Assembly (NCBI RefSeq): GCF_013302895.1
Contig: NZ_VJOK01000001.1
Location: 5,892,671-5,956,670 of the forward strand
Direction of reading: 5' to 3'
Source: Streptomyces albus subsp. chlorinus
GTDB lineage: Bacteria > Actinomycetota > Actinomycetes > Streptomycetales > Streptomycetaceae
Length of the DNA stretch: 64,000 bases
In this document: positions 49,259 through 58,250 of the stretch, one piece after another
How the letters are laid out: each line of letters opens with the position of its first letter
Numbering within the stretch: position 1 is the stretch's first letter
Position numbers and translations under genes: made by a program
Notes under the pieces: model-generated
Databases searched by the model: none
What the model was told of the DNA's origin: nothing
The model's input: the letters and a program-made list of their open reading frames with translations, nothing else

Positions 49259-50314
49259 GTGCCCACCTGCCTCGCCCTCTGCACCACGCACAGTGCCCAC
49301 CCGCCTGGACAGCGTCCCCCGGACGAACGAAACCGGTCCTCCATCCTCTATGAGGACCTCGTGCGTCCCGCGTGTGAACAGCTCGGGCTCACCTTTCTGC
49401 GAGCTGACAGCCTCGCGGAGGCCGGCTTGCCCAGGGACCAGCTGCTGCGCATGCTCACGGAGGTGGACGTGGTGGTCGCGGACCTGGGCGGATCCGACGC
49501 GGAGCTGTCCTTCGGGCTCGGAGTGCGACACGCCCTTGGCCGGTGCACCGTCCATGTCACGGAGGCAACCGGCCGGCCCCCGGGCCCTGGAACGGCGGAG
49601 CCTCGTATCCCGTTTCCGTCGCACCCCGCCGAGACGGCCCTCGCCCGGCAGCAGCTGACGAGCGTACTGGCGGAGGCGATGGGCGGGTGCGCCGCCCCCT
49701 CGCTGCCTGCGGGACCGGTTCCCGGGCCCGGCGCGGAAGCTGTCGCCGAGGACGACGAGAACGCCCCCGGGCTGTTCGATCTCGTCGTCGAAGCGGAGGC
49801 GCAACTGGAAGCCCTCGCCGGTGACATGGCCGACGTGGAGACCGCTGTCACGGACATCGGGGAGATGATGGCTCTGATCGGCGAGGACATGGCCCGGGTC
49901 AGTCATCCCGGGGCCTCGATGAGCACCAAGATGGTCGTGGTCAGTCGCATGGCCAAAGCCATCGAGGGACCGGCCGACGACCTTTCGGCAGCGACCGAGC
50001 GCTTCGCGGAGCGCATGGGTGCCAGCACCGTCGCGTTCCGGGCGTTTCTGGAATGGGCAGGGAGCACGCCGCGCTCGGAATGGCCGCAGGACGCGGAGGA
50101 GGTGCTGGAGCAGGTTGTCATGGCCCCCTGGGAGGCGCAGGCCGTGGACGGTTCGTTCCAGGAGGTGATGGCATTGATCAACATGCTCGGTGCCTCCAGC
50201 CGCCGGCTGCGCAGGCCCGCCCGCCTGATCACCACGTCCCTCCAGACCCTCTTCCAGAGTGTGTCGGTGCTGGAAGAGTTGCAGAGGCAGGCTTTGGCCC
50301 TGAAGGAGTCCTGA
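49259..50314 (+). CDS. Deoxyribosyltransferase/TIR-like domain protein with helical C-terminus
   Basis: A 351-residue protein. Residues 25-110 have a nucleoside-2-deoxyribosyltransferase/TIR-like fold: YEDLVRPACEQLGLTFLRADSL, DQLLRMLTEVDVVVADLGGSDAELSFGLGVRHALGR. The usual active-site Tyr-Glu of the NVxYELG motif reads Phe-Gly here (SFGLG), so catalysis is doubtful, with a nearby Glu (DAELS) as the only substitute. Residues 170-340 are long amphipathic helices (LFDLVVEAEAQLEALAGDMADVETA). GAAGGAG selects the GTG at 49259. It ends the second operon. This domain is common as an effector or ligand sensor in bacterial conflict systems. Confidence 0.65.
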   Translation: MPTCLALCTTHSAHPPGQRPPDERNRSSILYEDLVRPACEQLGLTFLRADSLAEAGLPRDQLLRMLTEVDVVVADLGGSDAELSFGLGVRHALGRCTVHVTEATGRPPGPGTAEPRIPFPSHPAETALARQQLTSVLAEAMGGCAAPSLPAGPVPGPGAEAVAEDDENAPGLFDLVVEAEAQLEALAGDMADVETAVTDIGEMMALIGEDMARVSHPGASMSTKMVVVSRMAKAIEGPADDLSAATERFAERMGASTVAFRAFLEWAGSTPRSEWPQDAEEVLEQVVMAPWEAQAVDGSFQEVMALINMLGASSRRLRRPARLITTSLQTLFQSVSVLEELQRQALALKES

Positions 50315-50333
50315 GCCGTCAGGGCTCCGGGTC

Positions 50334-50374
50334 GGGTCGAGGACCGCCAGGGCAACCCTGGCGGTCCTCGACCC
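50334..50374. terminator. Perfect 19-bp hairpin between convergent genes
   Basis: GGGTCGAGGACCGCCAGGG pairs without mismatch with CCCTGGCGGTCCTCGACCC around a CAA loop, 20 bases after the TIR-like gene stop. It is a strong bidirectional terminator closing the conflict island before the HTH-MurA gene. Confidence 0.85.
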
Positions 50375-50466
50375 ACTCCTGGCCCGGAGTACCGGACGTC
50401 CCACGGGCCCTCGGCCCCGGGCCCGCAGGTGCGCAGGCCAACAGGGGATGCGGCGGCACCCGCCTC

Positions 50467-51996
50467 TCAGATGTCCCGGAACGTCTCGATCTGGGCGCCC
50501 ACCTCGTTGAGGCGTTCCGCGAGGTCCTCGTAGCCGCGGTTGATGACGTAGACGTTGCGGAGGACGGAGGTGCCCTCGGCGGCCAGCATGGCCAGCAGGA
50601 CGACGACGGCGGGGCGCAGCGCCGGGGGGCACATCATCTCGGCCGCGCGCCAGCGGGTCGGACCCTCGACCAGCACCCGGTGCGGGTCGAGCAACTGGAG
50701 CCTGCCGCCGAGCCGGTTGAGGTCGGTGAGGTAGATGGCGCGGTTGTCGTAGACCCAGTCGTGGATGAGGGTCTTGCCCTGGGCCGAGGCGGCGATGGCC
50801 GCGAAGAACGGGACGTTGTCGATGTTGAGGCCGGGGAACGGCATCGGGTGGATCTTGTCGATGGGTGCCTCCAGCTTGGAGGGCCGCACCGTCAGGTCCG
50901 TCAGCCGGGTGCGCCCGTTGTCGGCGGCGTACTCCTCGCTGCGGTCGAAGTCGAGGCCCATCTCCTCCAGGACGGCCAGCTCGATCTCCATGAACTCGGC
51001 CGGCACCCGGCGCACCGTCAGCTCCGACTCGGTGACGACGGCTGCGGCCACCAGGCTCATGGCCTCGACCGGGTCCTCGGACGGCGAGTAGTCCACGTCC
51101 GTGTCGATGACCGGGACGCCGTGCACGGTCAGCGTCGTCGAACCGATGCCCTCCACGCGCACGCCGAGCTGCTCCAGGAAGAAGCACAGGTCCTGGACCA
51201 TGTAGTTGGACGAGGCGTTGCGGATGACGGTCACGCCGTCGTGCCGGGCCGCGGCCAGCAGAGCGTTCTCGGTGACGGTGTCCCCGCGTTCGGTCAGCAC
51301 GATCGGCCGCTTGGGTGCGACACCCGCCTCGACCTCCGCGTGGTAGACGCCCTCCGTCGCGGTGACCGCGAGACCGAAGTGGCGCAGCGCGCTCATGTGC
51401 GGCTCGACCGTCCGCGTCCCCAGGTCGCAGCCGCCCGCGTACGGGATGCGGAAGCGGTCCATACGGTGCAGCAGCGGGCCGAGGAACATGATGATGCTCC
51501 GCGTACGCCGCGCCGCCTCCTGGTCGATGGAGTCCAGGTCCAGCTCGGCCGGCGGCACGATCTCCAGGTCGGCGCCGCCGTTGATCCACCGGCACCGCAC
51601 CCCGATGGAGGAGAGGACCTCCAGGATCCGGTAGACCTCCTCGATCCGCGCGACCCGACGCAGCACCGTACGGCCCGAGTTGAGCAGCGAGGCGCACAGC
51701 AGCGCCACGCACGCGTTCTTGCTCGTCTTGACGTCGATGCTGCCGGCCAGCCGCCGTCCGCCCACGACGCGCAGATGCATCGGGCCCGAGTAGCCGAGGG
51801 AGACGATCTCGCTGTCCAGCGCTTCCGAGATGCGCGCGATCATCTCAAGGCTGATGTTCTGGTTCCCGCGCTCGATGCGGTTGACCGCGCTCTGGCTGGT
51901 GCCGAGCGCTTCCGCGAGTTGTGACTGCGTCATGCCCCGGTGCTGGCGGGCATCGCGGATCAACTGGCCGATACGGCCGAGGTAGTCGTCGGTCAT
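50467..51996 (-). CDS. HTH protein fused to a MurA-like enolpyruvyl transferase
   Basis: A 509-residue fusion. Residues 8-65 are a Cro/C1-type HTH (LIRDARQHRGMTQSQLAEALGTSQSAVNRIERG). Residues 73-505 are a MurA-type EPSP fold: KTSKNACVALLCASLL, the active-site loop AGGCDLGTRTVEPHM with Cys retained, and PFPGLNIDNVPFFAAIAASAQG. The UDP-GlcNAc site (usually PGFPTDMQ) is altered, so catalysis is uncertain and a ligand-sensing repressor is as likely as an enzyme. The promoter carries TATCTC-N6-GAGATA, also found before the nearby aconitase gene. No ribosome binding site is seen, so the transcript may be leaderless. Confidence 0.85.
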   Translation of the reverse strand: MTDDYLGRIGQLIRDARQHRGMTQSQLAEALGTSQSAVNRIERGNQNISLEMIARISEALDSEIVSLGYSGPMHLRVVGGRRLAGSIDVKTSKNACVALLCASLLNSGRTVLRRVARIEEVYRILEVLSSIGVRCRWINGGADLEIVPPAELDLDSIDQEAARRTRSIIMFLGPLLHRMDRFRIPYAGGCDLGTRTVEPHMSALRHFGLAVTATEGVYHAEVEAGVAPKRPIVLTERGDTVTENALLAAARHDGVTVIRNASSNYMVQDLCFFLEQLGVRVEGIGSTTLTVHGVPVIDTDVDYSPSEDPVEAMSLVAAAVVTESELTVRRVPAEFMEIELAVLEEMGLDFDRSEEYAADNGRTRLTDLTVRPSKLEAPIDKIHPMPFPGLNIDNVPFFAAIAASAQGKTLIHDWVYDNRAIYLTDLNRLGGRLQLLDPHRVLVEGPTRWRAAEMMCPPALRPAVVVLLAMLAAEGTSVLRNVYVINRGYEDLAERLNEVGAQIETFRDI

Positions 51997-52004
51997 GCGA
52001 GGAG

Positions 52005-52032
52005 ACTATCTCAGATGTGAGATAGCTTCTCA
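52005..52032. promoter_or_regulatory. Operator at the HTH-MurA promoter
   Basis: CTATCTCA-gatg-TGAGATAG (52006-52025) is a perfect palindrome, and a further TCTCA at 52028-52032 adds a third half-site. The core TATCTC-N6-GAGATA occurs again upstream of aconitase. A GATAGT box on the minus strand lies eight bases before the start codon. Confidence 0.65.
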
Positions 52033-52167
52033 TCGGGGTGGCTGTGACGCGCGGGACCCGGGCGGAACCGCCCGAATGCCGCGTCCGGGTTGCGGGGTGG
52101 CGGTGATGTGTGCGCACGGGCGTTAGTGAGCACGAAACCGCGCAAACGAAACGTTCACAACTTGGTG

Positions 52168-52196
52168 TTGACAACCGTGCATGCCCCCTTCATGCT
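52168..52196 (+). promoter_or_regulatory. Promoter of a leaderless transcript
   Basis: TTGACA (52168-52173) and CATGCT (52191-52196) are exactly 17 bases apart, and the ATG at 52203 begins six bases later with no Shine-Dalgarno sequence. Transcription should start at the A of the start codon. Confidence 0.6.
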
Positions 52197-52202
52197 TCCC
52201 GT

Positions 52203-52730
52203 ATGTCCACTGCGAATCAGCGCCCCCGGAGCCGGCGTCCGAATCGGAAGCAGGGCCGGGGCCAGAGTCAGGGCCGGCATCAGGGGCAGGGTCAGGACGG
52301 GGGTCCGCTCGACCCCTTTTCCCCGCCCCGTCCCGAACAGGCGCGGGCCCGGCGCGCCCATGCCGCGCTCTTCCGTATCGCGGAGCGGCACGCGGCGACG
52401 GACGCGCAGCGGGCCCGGCAGGCGCACCCCTCCGTGCTCGCCGCGCACGAGGCGGTGCGGCTTGTCGCGTTCCTGCTCAGTGGTACCGCGCGTGCCGAGA
52501 AGGGGGAGCCGGAGGTGGACGAGGCGGACATCACCGCCGCGCTGACCCTCGTCCCCCGGGTGCGGGGGGAGCTGGACGAACTGGAGGAGGGGCTGGTGCG
52601 GATGGCGCGCGGTCGCGGTATGACCTGGCCGCGGATCGCCTTCGGTCTCGGACTGGGCACGCCTCAGGCGGCCCGTCAGCGCTATGAACGCCTCGTCGAG
52701 CGGACACGCGCGGACGGGGAGGACGGGTGA
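52203..52730 (+). CDS. Small helical DNA-binding protein
   Basis: A 175-residue protein. A basic Gln/Gly/Arg-rich N-terminus (residues 1-35) is followed by helices (ARRAHAALFRIAERHAATD, HPSVLAAHEAVRLVAFLL) and a C-terminal HTH-like RGMTWPRIAFGLGLGTPQAARQRYERL, as seen in small Streptomyces DNA-binding proteins. The ATG at 52203 appears leaderless. It is divergent from HTH-MurA and parallel to aconitase. Its role is unknown; a regulator of the adjacent aconitase is possible. Confidence 0.65.
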   Translation: MSTANQRPRSRRPNRKQGRGQSQGRHQGQGQDGGPLDPFSPPRPEQARARRAHAALFRIAERHAATDAQRARQAHPSVLAAHEAVRLVAFLLSGTARAEKGEPEVDEADITAALTLVPRVRGELDELEEGLVRMARGRGMTWPRIAFGLGLGTPQAARQRYERLVERTRADGEDG

Positions 52731-52878
52731 CGCCTCGCCTTGCGTCCTCGCGGCCGGGTGGTCTTTCGGCTGGGTGGTCGTGTGGCCGGGTGGTCGTATG
52801 ACCGGACGGTCGTGGTGTCGGTGGGCCCCGGCGGGGGCACTCGGGGGCAGGCATGACCGGCGGGCGGTCGTGTACTAG

Positions 52879-52902
52879 AGTTATCTCGACATCGAGATAA
52901 CT
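52879..52902 (+). promoter_or_regulatory. 24-bp palindrome upstream of aconitase
   Basis: AGTTATCTCGA and TCGAGATAACT are perfect complements around CA. The core TATCTC-N6-GAGATA matches the palindrome at the HTH-MurA promoter, so one regulator, perhaps the HTH-MurA fusion itself, may control both genes. Confidence 0.7.
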
Positions 52903-52959
52903 GGCGACGGCATACGTCGCGGTCGCTGTCGCTGGGCGAGTACGGGACGGACGGGCAAG

Positions 52960-52978
52960 CCTGGTAAGGCTTACCTAA
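52960..52978 (+). promoter_or_regulatory. Candidate iron box (DtxR/DmdR-type)
   Basis: TGGTAAGGCTTACCTAA matches 14 of 19 positions of the DtxR-family consensus TTAGGTTAGGCTAACCTAA and includes the dyad GGTAAG-g-CTTACC. It lies 65 bases before the aconitase start. Iron control of a [4Fe-4S] enzyme would be sensible; binding is not shown. Confidence 0.45.
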
Positions 52979-53042
52979 CTTCGTGGCTCGCTCACCATAG
53001 CGCACCGGCGGCCGATGCACACAAGGCACTAAGGAGACTGTC

Positions 53043-55787
<2,745 letters not shown>

Positions 55788-55810
55788 CACCTGGCGCCGA
55801 TCCGCACACC

Positions 55811-55856
55811 ACGGCCGGCGGGCCGCGCCCTTCGCGGGGTGCGGCCCGCCGGCCGT
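55811..55856 (+). terminator. Terminator after aconitase
   Basis: ACGGCCGGCGGGCCGC (55811-55826) pairs perfectly with GCGGCCCGCCGGCCGT (55841-55856), with a further CCC/GGG in the 14-base loop. It starts 24 bases after the stop codon. Confidence 0.8.
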
Positions 55857-55890
55857 CGCGTTGCGGACCCGCCGCCGACGGGCATCCGTA

Positions 55891-55904
55891 GACTGTAGAC
55901 AATC
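55891..55904 (+). promoter_or_regulatory. Candidate GntR operator at the regulator's own promoter
   Basis: GACTGTAGACAATC followed by GGG matches GACTGTATGCAATC followed by TGGG upstream of the ThDP decarboxylase operon (12 of 14 positions). It lies 32 bases before the GntR start, as expected for autoregulation. Confidence 0.5.
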
Positions 55905-55935
55905 GGGCCGGCCGGCCAGGGGACGAGGGAACGGG

Positions 55936-56604
55936 GTGGCGATGTCGCTGTCGGGGGTACCGAAGCTGAGGCGGCCGGGACCGCTGCGCGAGCAGGTGTA
56001 CGAGGCGTTGCTGGGTCTGATCACCACACGGCAGCTGCGACCCGGCCAGCACCTGGTGGAGAGCGAACTCGCCGACCGGCTCGGCGTCTCCCGCCAGCCC
56101 GTGCGGGAGGCGCTCCAGCGGCTGGCCACCGACGGATGGGTCGATCTGCGGCCGGCACAGGGCGCTTTCGTCCACGAGCCCTCCGAGGAGGAGGCCGACC
56201 AACTGCTGTCGGTGCGCACCCTGCTGGAGGCCGAGGCCGCCCGGCTGGCCGCGGAGCACGCGGGTCCGGAGGGAGTCGCCGCGCTGGAGGAGCTGTGCGA
56301 CCGCGGCGAGGCCGCGCTGCTGCACGACGACGTGGACGCGGTCGTCGACGCCAACGCGGCCTTCCACGCCCAGGTGATGGAGCTGGCGGGCAACGCGGTA
56401 CTGACCGAGCTGTCGAGGCAGGTGGAGCGCCGGGTGCGGTGGTACTACCGGCCGGTGGCACGGCAGCGCGGTGCCCGCTCCTGGGAGGAGCACCGGCAGC
56501 TGATCGCGGCTGTCGCCGCGGGGGACGGGGAGAGGGCGATGCGGGTGATGCGCGAGCACACCGAGCACACCCGCCGCTCCTACCACGAACGCGGCGACGG
56601 CTGA
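55936..56604 (+). CDS. GntR-family regulator (FadR/FCD type)
   Basis: A 222-residue GntR regulator. The winged helix reads LREQVYEALLGLITTRQLRPGQHLVESELADRLGVSRQPVREALQRLATDGWVDLRPAQGAFV, followed by an all-helical FCD domain with metal-ligand residues (DANAAFHAQVMELAG, and HRQLIAAVAAGDGERAMRVMREH). GAGGGA selects the GTG at 55936; an ATG lies six bases later. It converges on the oxalate-type operon and shares a 14-base sequence with that operon's promoter, so it probably controls it in response to a small carboxylate. Confidence 0.87.
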   Translation: MAMSLSGVPKLRRPGPLREQVYEALLGLITTRQLRPGQHLVESELADRLGVSRQPVREALQRLATDGWVDLRPAQGAFVHEPSEEEADQLLSVRTLLEAEAARLAAEHAGPEGVAALEELCDRGEAALLHDDVDAVVDANAAFHAQVMELAGNAVLTELSRQVERRVRWYYRPVARQRGARSWEEHRQLIAAVAAGDGERAMRVMREHTEHTRRSYHERGDG

Positions 56605-56699
56605 GGCGGCCGTGAGGCCGGACTCCTGCGGGCAGCCCGCGCCGGGCCGTCCGAGCCTGTGGCGTACCGGCTACGGCCCTCCGCGGCCCGGGCCGCCTG

Positions 56700-56743
56700 C
56701 CGGGGCCGCCGCGCCGGTGACCTCCCCGGCTCGGCGGCCCCGG
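56700..56743. terminator. Inverted repeat between convergent GntR and OFA genes
   Basis: CCGGGGCCGCCG and CGGCGGCCCCGG are perfect 12-base complements with a 20-base loop. Its location between two convergent stop codons suits a shared terminator. Confidence 0.5.
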
Positions 56744-56769
56744 TGCGCACGTCGGGGAGGCGCCGGAAC

Positions 56770-58185
56770 TCAGGCCGCCTCGCGGCTGATGGGGTGCGGG
56801 TTGGGCACGATCCTGCGCCGGCGGGGGGTGCCCGGCCGGCGCAGGGCGAGGGCCATCAGCGCGGCCAGCAGTGAGATCCCGCCGGCCAGCAGGTAGGCGC
56901 CGTCGTATCCCCAGGCGTCCACCGCCGTCGCCCCCAGCCCGCCGCCGAACAGCCCGCTCACCAGCTTGCCGCTGTAGGCGATGCCGTAGTTGGTGGCGTT
57001 GTGGTTCTCCCCGAAGTAGTCCGGGGTCAGCGCCGCGAACATCGGGTAGAAGGCGCCGCTGCCGAAGCCGGAGACGAAGGCGAAGACGAGGAAGAGCGCC
57101 TGGTTGCGGATCGTCCCGGCCCACAGCACCCCGAACTGGGCCAGGCCCAGCACCACGATCACGAAGATCAGGGTGGACCTGCGGCCCCAGCGGTCGGACA
57201 GCCAGCCGATGCAGCCCCGGCCCACCCCGTTGATCACGGACATGATGCCCATCGAGGAGGCGGCCACCAGGGGCCCGAAACCGACCTCTTTGGCGAACGG
57301 CACCTGGAAGGAGATGCCGAAGATGGAGACGCCCGCCGTCATCACCATCAGCACCCACATCAGCGGCAGCATGCCGGTACGTATCGCCTCCATCGGGGTG
57401 TACTGGCGGGTCGCCGGCGGGTTCTTGTCGAGTGCCGCCACCGTCTTGGCCGGGCCGGTGCGGCGCAGCGGGTCGTGGTCGGCGGGCCACCAGTTCTTCG
57501 GCGGATCGCGGAAGAACCAGGCGCACACGGCGACCAGGACGAGGACGTACACCCCGATCCCGTCCAGCACCTGGCGGTAGTTGCTCGTGTCGAACCCGTA
57601 GTTGAACAGGAAGATGAAGGGCACGGCGCCGTAGGCGAAACCGCCGTTGACGAAGCCGGTCTTGCCGCCGCGCCGTTCGGGGAACCACTTGCCGACACTG
57701 TTGATGCACGTGGCGTAGATGAGACCGGATCCCACACCGCCGAGCACGCCGAACCCGGCGACGGCCCACAGCACTCCGGACGCGTGGGAGAGGGCGAGGA
57801 AGCCCAGCAGCACCAGCCCGGCACCGATGTACATCGCGTTGCGCGCCGTCAGCAGTCCGCGCTCGCGCAGCCAGCCGGCCGGGAAGGCCACTCCGGCCTG
57901 GAAGAACACCCAGACGCTGAGGATCCAGAAGGTGTCGCTGCGACTCCAGTGGTGGGCGTGGGAGAGCGTGTCCTCGGCGGATCCGTAGGCGTACTCGGAC
58001 ACGCTGATCGCCATCATCGCCAGCCAGGGCAGATAGACCATGATCTTGCGGGAGTGGCCGAGAATCTGCCGGTCGGTCTCGCCGACCCGGTAGACGCGCC
58101 CGTTGTGGTCGGTCAGTTCGCGGTACCCCGGGGCGCCCGCCGCCGAGGCGGCTAACGGTGTGCCGGGGGCTTCAGGTCGAGCCAT
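56770..58185 (-). CDS. OFA-family MFS transporter (oxalate/formate antiporter-like)
   Basis: A 471-residue, 12-helix MFS protein of the oxalate:formate antiporter family. Visible segments include WILSVWVFFQAGVAFPAGWLRERG, GGVGSGLIYATCINSVGKWFPERRG (typical OFA motif) and VINGVGRGCIGWLSDRWGRR. GGAGGAG precedes the ATG at 58185. It is the last gene of an operon with formyl-CoA transferase and a ThDP decarboxylase, which supports oxalate uptake or formate exchange, though OFA proteins also carry other monocarboxylates. Confidence 0.85.
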   Translation of the reverse strand: MARPEAPGTPLAASAAGAPGYRELTDHNGRVYRVGETDRQILGHSRKIMVYLPWLAMMAISVSEYAYGSAEDTLSHAHHWSRSDTFWILSVWVFFQAGVAFPAGWLRERGLLTARNAMYIGAGLVLLGFLALSHASGVLWAVAGFGVLGGVGSGLIYATCINSVGKWFPERRGGKTGFVNGGFAYGAVPFIFLFNYGFDTSNYRQVLDGIGVYVLVLVAVCAWFFRDPPKNWWPADHDPLRRTGPAKTVAALDKNPPATRQYTPMEAIRTGMLPLMWVLMVMTAGVSIFGISFQVPFAKEVGFGPLVAASSMGIMSVINGVGRGCIGWLSDRWGRRSTLIFVIVVLGLAQFGVLWAGTIRNQALFLVFAFVSGFGSGAFYPMFAALTPDYFGENHNATNYGIAYSGKLVSGLFGGGLGATAVDAWGYDGAYLLAGGISLLAALMALALRRPGTPRRRRIVPNPHPISREAA

Positions 58186-58250
58186 CCGTTTCTCCTCCGT
58201 GGGGAGCCCGCCGCCCTGGGCGCCGGTGGGCGGGGACGGCGGGCGGAAGG

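Larger units (their letters stand above)
52731..53042 (+). promoter_or_regulatory. Aconitase upstream region with repeats
   Basis: The first 100 bases repeat GGCCGGGTGGTCGT-like units without coding potential. The second half holds the 24-base palindrome and the iron-box-like element annotated separately, and ends in AAGGAG before the GTG start of aconitase. Confidence 0.6.
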
